Shown here one piece after another: positions 33,990 to 46,279 of a stretch of 64,000 bases of DNA. A program made the translations under genes and the position numbers. Position 1 is the stretch's first letter. Every line of letters starts with the position of its first letter. Origin of the DNA: Gracilaria domingensis (lineage: Eukaryota > Rhodophyta > Florideophyceae > Gracilariales > Gracilariaceae); NCBI GenBank assembly GCA_022539475.1, contig VCMS01000114.1, forward strand, positions 124,001-188,000. The letters are read 5' to 3'. The notes under the pieces are model-generated. The model ran no database searches. It had not been told where the DNA came from and saw only the letters and a list, made by a program, of their open reading frames with translations.

Positions 33990-35010
33990 CGGCGTCCCGC
34001 CAGGCGCAAATAGAAAAAGAGAGCGTAGGCGCTGAAGCCTCTCAGGACGGATCTTGAGTGCTGCGCGGATGAGGGAGATGTGCTTGTTCCTAACTGTACA
34101 TGACTGGTGACAAGAGTTAAAAGGGATGTAGAAGGGTTTGTGGCACAAGTGCGAAAAATTTTGGGAGTATCTGTCTAGTTCCTCCTTTCTTTTTAGTTTT
34201 TTGTCCTAGATGTAACCATAAGACTCAAAATGCTCTATCAAAACGGGGGGCATTCGACTGGTTTGCTTGCGTAGTTGAAGTTGTGGAAGTCAAAAAACAC
34301 GGTACGAAGCGGATCGGGCACGAAGCGAGGTGTGTGAAATCAAACCGCGAAGCGATTAAACATCGTTGGCATGCTTCGTTTCTCCTCCAACTCGTGCTTG
34401 ATATGATGGTATTCAATGGTGTATCCGATACCATCAATGGCGATTATGGCGTGTACGACAGGCGCAAAGCTATTTCCCTCGAAGTAAGTTCTTTGGTACC
34501 ACTCGTAGAGCCTCATGAACTGACTGCGATTGACGAGGATTCGCTCACGGAGCTGTGCGGCGACGTCCGGTCACCTTTGCTCCGCCGCTTATGGGGAGTT
34601 CGCACGGGTTGGGGGAGGGGCACGAAAGAGAGGGGTAGGGGCCAAGATGGGAAGGCCCTGCCGCGGGCGGGGTCGTGAAGTGGAGCGTTGGACGGGCGAT
34701 GACATCAAACCGCTCGCAGTTGCGTGAAGAAGTGGCATCGTCTTATGTCATCTGTAATGCAGAATGTAACCTGGGGATTTTCAAAATGTTCCAAGTTTGA
34801 TCCGTGAGCCTTAATCGATTGTTCCACACTGCGTGAGCCGCTCTGGGAAGCAGCCCTTTTTCCTACGAGTTGTGCTCTCTGCCCACCGCAAATGCCTGCT
34901 CAACATGTCACTTCGCACTCGCCTCACCCGTCGTCATCTCTCACTTCATTTATTTCATTCATCCAAGTCTTTACGAATCATATCGTACTCCCATATAATC
35001 AAATCAGCCG
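33990..35010. other. Intergenic stretch, one unrecognised frame
   Basis: A plus-strand frame at 34283-34678 encodes 'HRWHASFLLQLVLDMMVFNG' then 'LVPLVEPHELTAIDEDSLTE', followed by a GC-rich tail. It is unrecognised and may be a decayed exon. Nothing else is supported. Confidence 0.3.
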
Positions 35011-35016
35011 TAACAT

Positions 35017-37661
35017 ATGAACGCTCAGCAACCCACAGACGTTCACCGCAGGCGCATGCGTCTTGATGACGCCCCAAACTCGTCGCTCATCTCTAGTGCT
35101 CGCTCTGTCGTTGCGCACATTTCGCGCAAAAGTAGCATGAGGGACAAGAACAACCAGAACGGAACGCACAACCACCCACTGCAACAAGAGCATCGTGCGT
35201 CGGATAGATATCGTGATGTATCCGAGGCTACTGCGGCCGCCGTCAAGCTCAACAGTGAAGACCGTTTCTCGGCGCATTCCTCCGACCAAGACTATGATGA
35301 TGTTGGCCTCACGCGTATGACCAATGCTGAGAAATTTTCTTTTGCCCTTCCTTTCAGGCAATTTACCAAGCTTAAAGTCGTCATCGCAAGAGAGATTGGA
35401 CCCATTTTGCGATGGCATCACGTTTTTGTGGCCACTGGAGCGCTTTTCTCTTTGATTTTTGTCATTCTTGCCAACTCCGCTTATCTTTAGATTTTCGTCA
35501 CCCGAAAGCATCAGGTATTCACTCATGATATTCGCTGTTACAGACCGCCTTTAGGAATAATTTGGTTCAATCAGGTGCTTTTCTTGCCCCTGTTTTGCTA
35601 TGTTTTGACGCTTAGTCTGGCGTTCTTCACAAGGAAGTTTACTATGCAACCTACTGCGCGCACTAAGAAACAGTATTGGGTTGTGTTTCTGCTGTTAGCC
35701 ACGGTACTTTTTCTGAATCCCATATTTGCTATGACCAAGATCAATGACATCCTGATACATCGCAATGAGCCTTGGAAGCTGTGGTCCAATCATCATTGGT
35801 TTCAATGGGTACAAAAAATTTCTGGAGTGCTGACGTCAAATGGCTTTGCTGCGAGCACCATCTTTTATGTCTGGGCAAGTATGCCCTGGTACCGCATTCT
35901 TGAGTCAAATATCAACATAATGTTCTACTTACCAAATATCATCGTATTGGCCATTTATGTTGCCGCAAAGATTGTGGTGCTCTTCACGCACAACATAGAA
36001 TCACCAGAATTGATATTTGTCAGATTCTTTGGCATGATATCAGTGTATAGCAGGGCACAACGGTGGTACACCCCATGCGTAATGTTTGCTTCCTTATTGT
36101 TTGCATTCGAGCTCGGCATTGGTATTCGTTTGTTCGCCGAGTATCTCAAGACCAAGCCAAAGCTCGAGAAGGCAGAATATTTGAAGTATCGAAGCAAAGA
36201 GATTAGATTCCTATGCTTCGTGTATCACAATATAATTTTCTTCAAGACCTTTACAATATTGTACATGATTCTTCTTCTTGGACTGCCCAACGGGACAAAC
36301 GTTTTTCTCTTCTGTTGAGGAATATAGCATCGCACTTCGAGATCCATGACTTGCTGCTGGGTACACCTATCCCTTTGTTGGCGTATTGCACTATAGAGGG
36401 CTACGTGAACTTACCAGCCGATACAGTTAGCTTCAAGGGCTGGTTTGCTCCTCAGTTACCAAGGGGACAAGGTGCTGAAACATCTGAACTAGAACCAATT
36501 ACGTAGGAAGCGGAGGCCCCGTCCCTACACGGAATAGTTTTAGACTTGAGAGTGAATTGCTTCGTGATGCAGAAGCACGTCACGTTATTTAATTTTGCAT
36601 GGCTGGTGTACTACTGGAACACTCTAAAGGCGGATTACTTCAAGTTGACTCAGGATGTGTTTCAGTTTACAATAGCTGAGTACATCAAGGACAAGGAAAC
36701 CGACACTCATATTCTTGTTGTGGATGGCCAGGATCGGATTGTGATCCTAATTAGGGAGACGATGTCCACAAAGAATTTGGAGACCGATGTGAACATGTCT
36801 TATTCAACTGCACGAGCCCTGTTGCCTACTAAACCGGGTTAAGAAGATCTACAAGGGGGTTAACAAGCCTGCGACAATCCCATACTGAAGACCAGAAATT
36901 GGCGTAATGCTAAGATTCACAAGGGTTTCGCAGTAGCATACAGTGCAGTGTCTTCTCGTCTTCTGTCCAACATGAAAAGGCTGCAAGACGAGAAGCGAAG
37001 ATCAGTGTTTCTGACTTGCCATTCACGTGGTGGAGCTGTGGTAACAATCTGCAGTGTGGACCGTTTTCCCCGCCTTGGACTTACCAGGAAAGAGATTTTT
37101 GTATCTACTTCCGGAGCGCCACGAGTTAGAAACTGGTAGTTCTGGAACATGTATGACTAGAACGTTCCAATTCGTTGGCGCACTGTAGTCGGACCAGATG
37201 TGGCGGCAAAGTTGCCGAAGGTTGGGTATGTTCACGTGGGAAAAAAAGTGCTCTTGACTGTCGATGGGGACTTATTCATCGATCTAAACTCTCTTGAGTT
37301 GAACATATCGTCGGGATATGGGGCTCCGATTCCTTATAACAGAAAAGTGTCTTATTTTCTTGCGATGCGGGTGTGGTGCGAGCGGCATCATGGCGACGAA
37401 TACCTGCCAGAGTTTTGGTCCTTCCCGATGTCCAAAGATGACACGAAGAGATTCCAACACGTCATGGTTCGTAGTACGACCAGAAGCAAGCTGCTGGCTT
37501 GACCGCGACCAGTAGCAAATAGAAGGGCCAGAGTCATGTTGCTTGACGCTATGGTGTACGCTCTGGACGAAGGTGCACACTTTGTGCCGCGAGTTGTGGA
37601 CGAATGATCCAGACTTGCAAAAGGGCTCATCGAACTCGGTGCGGACGAGAACGTTGTATAG
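35017..37661 (+). pseudogene. Membrane-anchored class 3 lipase, broken
   Basis: N-terminal polar region, then several hydrophobic segments (about 35400-36320, for example 'VFVATGALFSLIFVILANSA' and 'VLFLPLFCYVLTLSLAFF'), then a lipase class 3 domain. In that domain the nucleophile Ser lies in 'TCHSRGGA' (codon 37023-37025), followed by 'STSGAPRVRNW', 'RWRTVVGPDVAAKLPKVGY' and 'HVGKKVLLTVDGD'. The family hydrolyses acylglycerols or related lipids at membranes. From 36213 to 37661 one frame continues through TAG 36504-36506, TAA 36840-36842, TAA 36861-36863, TAG 37137-37139, TAG 37158-37160 and TGA near 37500. TAG 35488-35490 and a frameshift near 36290 lie upstream. An intron may hide some of these. 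Confidence 0.72.
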
Positions 37662-37992
37662 AGTTGTTAGGTAAAATAGCACAGTCAAAGAGCATGTTCA
37701 CCCTGGTAAAGAACATCAAATTAAAGTAGTTTCATTAGAAAGCAACACAGATTTCGACAAGTCAACAGGCAGAGAGGATATGAGAGCCATCAAAAACACT
37801 ATAACGTTCAAGCTTGGAAATTATGTGAAGAACATGAAGCAGAAGCAGAAGCACTCGGAAGGTGCGCCATCTAGGACGAGTAACATAGTGAGGAGTAAGA
37901 CATGTGTCGTGGGTTAGACAAGTTACAAGAACTATTTGAGATTATGTCTCTTCTTCTCAGCTCGTTGCTTCCGCATTTGAACCAATCGACTT

Positions 37993-38240
37993 CCCTAGCA
38001 GAACCCATTGTTATTGAATCATCATGCCGGGGTAAACGAAATTGATGCCTTTCAATAAAGTATAAGGGCACTTTCGAGGAATTTAATTTTTTCAAAAAAT
38101 CACACTCATGGAAATGTCAGTGAGACAAAAACTTACTTATCTTTTACTGACGTTGGTCACACTACCTTACCACACCATTCATTTTTTCTGCAGGTCTACT
38201 GAAACCCATTTTAGTCTTCCCTTAACGAGTTTTGCCTGGG
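37993..38240 (-). mobile_element. MITE family member 3 (248 bp), TSD CTT
   Basis: On the plus strand it begins CCCTAGCAGAACCCATTG and ends CGAGTTTTGCCTGGG. It is flanked by the perfect duplication CTT (37990-37992 and 38241-38243). Same orientation on the chromosome as copy 2. It lies just downstream of the lipase and just upstream of GC-rich segment B. Confidence 0.93.
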
Positions 38241-38289
38241 CTTATAGGCGCTGTAGTTTTTGAATCGCTTTTATATCGGCTGGCATATT

Positions 38290-39500
38290 AGGAGAGATTC
38301 TAAGGTTCTGCGACCACCTTGTGACGCGATCTTGGGGAGTTGACGGTGCGCATTAAAGCATTTGTGATACATGTGGTGACGTCATGCCTCGGGAAGAGTT
38401 GTGTCCGGTTTTGAGAGCGAGAATTGAAGGTTTCTTCGCGTAGTGCCACTGAATGAGAGCTTCTGGGGGGTGGTATTGATTGATTTGAGGTTTGATAGAG
38501 AGCAGTTCTATCGTTCTCTTTGGTGCACGGGCTGGAGATTGGACGCGGGCGACTGGTAGTCGACGGTCGTTTGTTCCCAACGTCCAACAGACTGCTCGCC
38601 TTTTGAATGGACAGTCGGCGAGGCATTTTGGTGGTGGACGACGAACATGAGGACGAAGTGGGGTCCATTTGAAGAGGTTGAGACTGCGGCACAATTTGAT
38701 TGATACGAACAGCATGATACGCTAGAACGTGTATCCAACTTTGATTCCTTGTAGTCGTCGCCCGCGCCACGGTGCTGGTGCCAGCGCGATCGTGCCATAC
38801 GCGAAGGCAGCAACAGTCCCACGTGCGGTGCTCCGAGTGAAATCGAAGCGCAAGTACCGTTGGAATCGGTGGTGTAGCGCGTATTGGAGTTTTCTGCGCG
38901 CGACGAGACGGGTTCCATCTCGTAGGTAAAGATATGCACAGCTCGGGTTGCCGGTCGCTTCGAACCGCGTCACTCACCCGTAGCAGGCTGCGACGACCGC
39001 GCGTGACGCGTCGTGCGTGCGACCGTACAGCATATAGCCAATGGTTGCCTCCTGTCAAGCGCAGCGCGCGCATGTGACACGAAAGGGCCAAGAAACGGAT
39101 GAGTTCCGAACTTCTGCATCTCGCGTTTAGAAAGGCCCCGGTGCTCCCCCGCCGCGCCTCCCGTTTCCCCCACGTTCCCTCTCCCTGGCGCGTCCACCAA
39201 CATGTCGAAGACGACGACGACGACGGCCACGGCCGACACCAAGGCCACCACTACACTGCTGCAGCTGCTGATGCCGCTGCTGCCGCTGCCAACGCCGGCG
39301 GCGGCGATGGCTGGCGATACGGAATTGCGTTCCTCATCCACGTGAACAATGCCACTTTGACGCAACTGCCGCGGCTGCCATCTGCAAATTTTCCCGCTTC
39401 CAGGCTGGGTAACCCACGGCACGCCACCAACGAAACGTTTGTTTACGTGGTAGGAGCACATCTGGCGCGGGTCGCCACGAGAGCGCCGCGACCATAATTA
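38290..39500. repeat. GC-rich segment B, diverged duplicate of the 31 kb segment
   Basis: Matches segment A (30950-31756) in order. Blocks include 'gcgcattaaagca' (about 38350), 'gctggtgccagcgcgatcg' (about 38773), the CpG-rich 54-bp block from about 38990, and a polar repeat-coding stretch (about 39210-39300: Asp/His then Ala runs). A plus-strand frame at 39099-39497 spans that last stretch. The minus strand carries Arg/Ser-rich frames in both copies ('HWLYAVRSHARRVTR' here, 'HCLYDVLSHARCVTR' in A). No known family. Confidence 0.5.
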
Positions 39501-39631
39501 CCAATTACGACTGGTTCTTTCCAGCGCACTCGCTAGGAGCGCCGGGTAAGTACGAATTACCATCCCAGCCTGCCGGTGCGCGGCGGGCGCCGTAACTTCG
39601 CGCAGGCCGCTGCCGGCCGCCGAATGCTCAC

Positions 39632-40671
39632 GTGGATATATTCACCCAGTGCCGGTGCGTTTCTGGACATTTCGTGACCTCCCCAGTTCATCTGCAACCC
39701 TCGCAGCACTCCCCTACACACTCCGTCAGCGTGCCGTTAGTATCCACCCCATCCGACCCTGACGCGTCCGATCCCTCCATCTATTCCGAGCCTCCAACCC
39801 CCCCTGTTTCCCACTTCCGTCCTCACCCTCCACGAGATCTACATGCCTGCCGCCACCCCGAACACCTAACCCTGCCGAGCCGTGCATATGAAACGCAGCG
39901 ACTACTTCTCCCCCTCAATCGTTGCGATCTCGCTCCCTGGCTTTTGTCTTCCCTCCCCTGCCACTCCTGCACGTGTATTCCTCGCCGATCTACACTCTCT
40001 CGTTGCATCTCCCCCAGGCTCCGTACCAAGCCTCGAACTGTCACTACCGTACCAGCCCGCGCATCTCGCTGCTACTACCGATGCCGGTAGGGCGTGGCAT
40101 GCGACTCCGCAGGCCGACGCGTGACCTTCCTCCCCCTCAGTCCTTGAGTTCAGCGATGAAGCCGAACCACCCACCTTTAGCACGCGTCGCAACAACATAG
40201 GTGTTAGCGTACGGCTCGCCGCCAATTAAGCCCGATACGGAGCGGAGTACGGCCTTGTCGCGTAAGCCCAGCGTGTACGGCTACTCCTCCAACGTGACCT
40301 CCGTCGCCTCGCTGTATTCCGTGCCTGCGTCGAACGCCAAGCATTCCCTGCAATCGCAGCCCACCATGGGCTCGTTCTCATCGATGTCGCCGACGAGCTC
40401 CATGACATTGCACATGTCGCGTACACCGTGTATGCCGTCGCTGCTGCAGTCAAATGATGCGCTGCCTCGCCAGCTATCACCAGCGCCCCAATTATCGTCA
40501 CCGGAGAGCGGCAACATCGCATCGCCTTGCAGGACGTATTCTGTCTTATGGTTAGCCCATCGTGAAGCAAAAAAAACACCCTCATCAGGATGGTGGCCGC
40601 ACGCTATGCTTCCCATCCAAAGTGACTCACATAAGCCACTTTGGGGCTGCTCACATCCTCGCAACAAATGA
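39632..40671 (+). pseudogene. Ser/Pro-rich low-complexity protein
   Basis: Plus-strand frames rich in Ser, Pro and Thr. The clearest runs 39922-40671 with one in-frame TAG (40198-40200), after which it reads 'VYGYSSNVTSVASLYSVPAS' and 'QPTMGSFSSMSPTSSMTLHM'. The composition resembles disordered regulatory or wall-associated proteins. A splice junction near the TAG (CATAG/GTGTTAG) is also possible. No family recognised. Confidence 0.35.
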
Positions 40672-40679
40672 ACATCAGG

Positions 40680-41040
40680 GTACGCATATATACTTTTGAA
40701 TCACAAGGAGCATAATGAGGTTATCTAACAAGGAAATTACTTTTCTTTGTGACACCATTCACGGCAAGAAAACGTGATTGTAGGCACTTGGGAATGTTTC
40801 GGTGAACGGTACGGATGTCATACTCGCCACTCTCTTGTCTTCACTAGCATTAACGACTGCCTCCACAACTTCTATTTGTCAACGGCTTTCCAATACCACC
40901 ACTTCTTCTGCGTAGACCTGCACGTTGTGGACCAGAAGGGGAACGAGTGGTGTGTGATCCTATGGTACGTTGCCCATGTTGCGCACTGGTCTCCGCTGGC
41001 ACAATTGTCTGGCTCTCAGTTGTTAACGTTCGTGTGCTGC
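40680..41040. other. Intergenic stretch, no gene seen
   Basis: A plus-strand frame (40774-41148) is present but shows no recognisable motif and overlaps the minus-strand frame described next. Confidence 0.3.
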
Positions 41041-41044
41041 TTTC

Positions 41045-41821
41045 TTACAAAACATTGTCTCTTGTATCATTTGTTACTGGAGTCCTATATGGTGGCACTG
41101 GACCAGGAAGAATTTTATCCATCTCTTCCGAAAGGTTCCGATCCGTAACATGCTCGGACCCCTGTTCCCTCGCAGGCGTTAATGACGCATTAGGCTCTGT
41201 AGCGTTTGTTGATAAGGTTTGACGAACTTCGTTGCGGTGTTCAGGAGTTGTCTCAGCGCCAATCTGCCTCTCATTTGGTTGCGTAGATGCACTGCCTCCG
41301 TACTTGCGATCACGACTGAGCGTTTTCTTTTTCAGCATGTTAGCAGCCCAATGAACTTCTGCCATACGCAATATTCGAAAATGGCGCTCTATCTTGGAGC
41401 GCAGATCGACGACAAGCTACGGATACTCCCGCACAAACGTCTTGTAAGTAAGCTTACCATCATCCGACACTTTGTGAACGGCGTATATGTACTCTCGAAT
41501 GCATCTTATAGCTGCGCATACAAATTCCTCTCTCAAGGGAACGTTCTCAATGTACTGAAGGGTCTGAAAGTTTGCCATCTTGCCGTTGAATATGTCAGGC
41601 ATTCTGCGCTGAGAACCTTTGTTTAAAGTGCCACTCTCATCGGAGCGGCAAAACTCAATCCGAGTTGAAATGGGAAGCACCCGCTCTTCGAAACGCGATG
41701 CATCGCCGCTATTTTTTGCAATAGAAGAAGTACTCTGTGTGGGAGGGTTCGTTGTAGGATAATGTTTGTAGAGTGGTTTTGCATGCAAAAGGTGATGGAA
41801 GAGGAGTAAACGGACTCCCAA
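41045..41821 (-). pseudogene. Unrecognised protein frame with one in-frame TAG
   Basis: A minus-strand frame of about 259 codons is interrupted once, by TAG at 41417-41419. Around it the sequence reads 'REEFVCAAIRCIREYIYAVH', 'KLTYKTFVREYP', then 'LVVDLRSKIERHFRILRMAE'. It looks like a folded helical domain. I cannot assign a family. It may be a host gene or an accessory gene of a transposon, given the CMC element that begins 540 bp to its right. Confidence 0.4.
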
Positions 41822-42363
41822 AGTCGCAGTATTGGTCGTGGGGATTTGGAAAGGGTGTTCATCCGAGGTAGACGGGGTCGAAGATGGGGTGATATCTAAC
41901 CAAATTCGGCGGAGTACAGTTTCGTTTCGTTTTGGCGTGAATGATGATGTTCAGAGTCGGAACTGGATACTACCTGTAACTGACATATTGGCTTCGATGC
42001 CGACGCTATCAGATCATTGGCCAGCTTTACCATCGGAGCAACATCATGTACTCCATATACCCAACCCTGTTGATCACAACAATGAAGATGCTAATATTGT
42101 CAGTGACCGGGCGGTAGACAACGGTAATCGATGTGATGTACACGTCGAAGCAATTGAAAAAACGAAAACGGCTCCGTGTCCGCAGATGGAACACTGGATG
42201 ATGCAGATCACCGTAATGTCGATATTTCGTCAGGGGAGTTGTGTTCTTCTGCGAACCAAAATAATGGAGAACGTTTAGAAAGTCATGGAAGTGATTGCTC
42301 AAAAGTTTCACGGCATCTTTCTTTAGCATCATGGTAGCATTCGATTGGTACGGCGCAGACTCT

Positions 42364-42760
42364 CCCAGAGAGATGAATTGATGTCCGGATGATATCCCCA
42401 AGATAAGCCATATGAGAATTACGAAACCTGAAGATGTCCATATGATATACGTAAATGATGCTCAGATGATGCATAAAATATACCCAAATGATAACCGCCT
42501 GATACGCATATGATGTACGAAGAGATGTCCATTGGATTTTGTGATGTCCAAATGATGCACCGTGGATTTCCGGACATCCATGGAACATATCTTGGTGCAT
42601 CATATGAATATCTTTGAAATTGTTTTTGTATATCCAAAAAACATGTCAAAGGCATCAACTAGGCGCATCCAAAGGGGTACCACGGCATATCATTCGGATA
42701 TCCTGGATGCGCAGAAGATATCCAACTGATATCCTGCAGATGGACATCCATTGCGCATCA
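42364..42760. repeat. Left subterminal repeat array of CMC copy 2
   Basis: Repeated ~10-bp words in both orientations: GATGTCCGGATG, CATATGATGTAC, GATGATGCA, GGACATCCATGG, GGATATCC. Same style as the array at 27190-27632. Confidence 0.65.
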
Positions 42761-43164
42761 CTTTATCTCACAGGGTCTCTCATATGCACTGACGGACTCT
42801 TTAAAAGAGACTGGAGCAAAAACGACTGCTGAAGTTACTGTTCATAGTTGAGAATGGAGGTCTATCTGAGAATCACGCTTGGAGACGTCCTGCCACCAAT
42901 GTGATTTCGTCCAGATTTAGCTACGACTCTAGAATGAACTTCATCAGGAGAGGAACAGGCGTCAGACGGTTTTATGGAGTAATGGGCAGGGAATGACATG
43001 CTCCAGTTTTCGATAGAGATTTCAGTAATGTGTCCTGCCCTAGTAACACCTGTAGACTTTCGGTATCAGGCAGTCACAAATACTGGTACAGGCTAGTCTC
43101 CGACCAGATTGGAGCGCTATGTCGTTAAAAGGACACTTTTAACTCTATTCTGGACGGCTGCAGA

Positions 43165-45430
43165 GTGGCGTATCAAGCCGTTGGTGCTAATATAGTGAAC
43201 TACACTGACCTGAACGACTACTACAATGGACAATATTTCAGGGATCGACATCGAGAGCGCTTAAGAACATGGGATGCGGAAAAAAATTGTATGTCTTCCT
43301 ATCCTTCTCTGCCGATGGCGTTGAAGTATTCAAAGAGCGAAGGATGAAAAGATCCTTGTGGCCGCTGATGTTTACTGTCCTGAACTACGGCCTCGATCGG
43401 CGCTTCAATGCATCAAACGTTATCTTGTGTGGCTTCGTTCCCAGATCTCATGACAATGGTATTTTTGACACATTTTGGATACCATTGGTGAATGATATAA
43501 AATGTTTGGAGAACGGAGTGAGGATGGAATGATATGACGGGAAGGTGAGAACAGTGTTTGCCTACTTATTATTTGTTACAGCAGACTGGCATGCAGCGAG
43601 CAAGTTGCTGGGTGCGAAAGGACATAATGCCGAGTTTCCATGTAGAAGGTGCCATAAGCAGGCTCGTAGAGCGTCAGCAGCTGGCACGTATTAGTGGATG
43701 TTAAGTGAGGCCAGAAATCTTGACATAATTCGAACATCTCGTGCTCTTTCAAGCCCTCCTTCGAACTATATTGCATCAGAATGCCTCAGGCCCAGGACAG
43801 GTGCTCACACGGCACTCACTTGGAGCCAGATCGAACTGGCACCGAGCAAGGCGAAGAAAGAGAGAATAATGCGAAACACAAGAATCAAACGGAGGCCATT
43901 ACTGGCAGCGTTGGATATCGATGTTTTGAAATGTTCTCCATACGATCCCATCTATCTATGGCTTCAAGGGTGGGTGAAGCATTTGGTATCTCTGTGCACA
44001 GGTTCTCACCCGAAGTATATTAATACTTCATCTACCTATGTAGTAAGAGCGGAGGGCATGGCGGCCATAAACGGATCGCTGGCTACTGGATTTTACGGAA
44101 TACCTTCATCATTGGGAAGGCCTCTTGAATCATTTGCATATATTGGCGGGTACAAGGCGGAGGACTACATGAACTTTGCTTTGTATTATGGCACCACTGT
44201 TTTCAACAAAGAATCCATTGACCATAGAATAACAACGTTGTGGTCTTTAACTCGGAAAGTGACGCATGTATTATTTCATACGAGCCCCACGATGGACGAT
44301 GTCGGTCGCGTGTAACAGTGGTTCAGCACGGCACATTTTCTTCGCTCAGCTCTTCCATACCTGTGACGCTGAATCCTTTTGTCTCACCCCCACTACACAT
44401 GCAATTCTGCATCTTCCGCAGATGATGCGAGAATGTGGGCCTCTTCGAAATATTTCCCCAGTTTCTGGTACAGCGGGTGGCAGATGTTGTGGCAGATATC
44501 AGGAGATCTCTACAGCACCCTGAAGCCAATCTTTTCCACAAAACGCATACTATATTTGCATTTCACATGTTGAATGGTGGGTATAGAAGTGGTCAGCAGC
44601 AGACGTCAGCGGATGCAGAAGATCCATTTTTCAGTTCCAATCAGTACCGCACACATTCCATCGATTCCGGAATGGAGTCAGAATGTCTCTCTGTGTCACA
44701 CTACGGCTCAACTCGAGTTGCCTCTTCCACAGAACCACGTATAGGGCTGACTGTAGTTGGAAAGAGCACAGAGCGGGGCGGAACAGAACGAAAACATCAG
44801 AGTGTGCACTACGCTCAGTCGCTGCTGCCAATAACATGCTATGATGTCAATGTCTCCAGGTTACTCTTGTTCCCATTGGCTACAATCAAGTGCAACAATA
44901 GTTCATTCGGAATCGAGAGTCATACTGAATTTCAAATGCGAGTGCGACAAGAACTTCACAGGGCACGACAAAGGTGCTGGGTTGCAGCACATTTTGATCA
45001 TGGAGGATCCAGTATCTCTCAGCGCTCTGGAACTTTACAGCATTCATTTGAACTGCGTGGACGAGATTTGGGAAGCACATATTCCTTATCGAAGACCGGG
45101 CGAACAGATACAGCTCCACAAGAAGCTTCCGTATGTGAGTGTACATTGGCAGTACGGACTCATCCTAGACTCCCAGAGTGGTCTTCCTTACAGTCGTCGA
45201 CAACAGAATCAGCGCCGGGGAACATTGCGCGATACTCGCAGCAGCGTTGCGGATATATCGTGTATCAAGCGCCATGTAGGATACCTAGATTTCGACCTGC
45301 GTCGTGTCTTTCTTCATCCATTGCATTATCAATTCGCCACGTCGAGAAACGTATGAACTATTCTGGGTGGACTGCTCTGAAGGACGTTTGCGGGATAGTT
45401 TCAAGATCTCTACTAATAACTAGACAGTGA
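43165..45430 (+). pseudogene. Tnp2-type transposase of CMC copy 2, heavily decayed
   Basis: Pieces in several frames align with the copy 1 product: 'FLSFSADGVEVFKERRMKRS' with 'LWPLMFTVLNYGL' (first catalytic region), 'LCGFVPRSHD', the zinc region 'GHNAEFPCRRCHKQARR' (about 43620-43670), and 'RKVTHVLFHTSPTMDD' (about 44250-44300). The later part (about 44435-45430) is open in more than one frame but not clearly alignable by eye. Multiple frameshifts and stops. Confidence 0.75.
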
Positions 45431-45639
45431 TTAGGTTTGAAGTCACGATCACTTGCTGGTGTGACGGAAGAACAGGCAAGCTAAGATACATAGATATGGC
45501 AATACCATTACCATTGTAGTGGTTCCAATTTCGGATTCATTTACCACGGAGCGAAATAAAAAACACATTTCCAAATAGCAAACAGTATAGAATTTCACCA
45601 ATAACCATTACATATATAGTATACAGATGTAAATATATC

Positions 45640-45926
45640 ATTGGGATACCATAGGAACATCAATATGTAACAAATATGGATATATATGGAGCATCACACG
45701 GGCATAACTTCGTGCGCCATAGGAATATATTCCGGGTATCTACTGGGTATATCACGCGCATTATTTGCGCATCATTTACAGACATCAATTGCGTATCACA
45801 AGTATAGTTTTGGCGCATCATCTGCGCATCTGTTAAACGCCCTGACAAGCCCAAGATATAGTGCAAAAATTATTTTACACCGGACATCATATGCATTTCA
45901 GTAGCATATCAAGATGCCTCACTGGG
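45640..45926. repeat. Right subterminal repeat array of CMC copy 2
   Basis: Words such as GGCGCATCATCTGCGCATC, TTGCGCATCATT and GGACATCATATGCAT repeat up to the terminal GCCTCACTGGG at 45926. This copy is AT-richer than the array of copy 1. Confidence 0.6.
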
Positions 45927-46279
45927 AAGTATGTAATAGAGTGTTCATCAAGTGTTTCTTTCACGAGACTCACGAAAGGAGGAACGGTACTTGCAACAAT
46001 TTTGTCAAGACTCGGGCCTTTTGTCCTTACTTGAGAACAACTCTCTAAAAGAAGTCCATGTTTTTGAACTGGAAGTACTTGAAAAACAATGTTGGAAAGC
46101 TCGTGAAGTGAAATAAAGACCTCTAATTCTAAATCTGGGGAGCTGTGTGGAAGTTCCTGATAATCCTGTCAGGAGTACTTCCATAACATTGCTTTCTAAC
46201 ATGTCCGTGCTCAATGGAGCGAATAGTCTCCTCCCCCTCCGCGGACGTTTCTGTTCTTCTGGACGTTTATTTTTAGTGT

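Larger units (their letters stand above)
42364..45926 (+). mobile_element. CMC/EnSpm (CACTA-like) DNA transposon, copy 2
   Basis: Both ends are visible. The left end CCCAGAGAGATGAATTGATG (42364) and the inverted right end CCCAGTGAGGCATCTTGATA (to 45926) match at about 14 of 20 bases. Subterminal word arrays lie inside each end (42364-42760 and about 45640-45926). A decayed Tnp2 gene lies between (about 43165-45430, plus). The flanking 3 bp differ (TCT and AAG), so no target duplication survives. About 3.56 kb long, and more decayed than copy 1. Confidence 0.78.
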
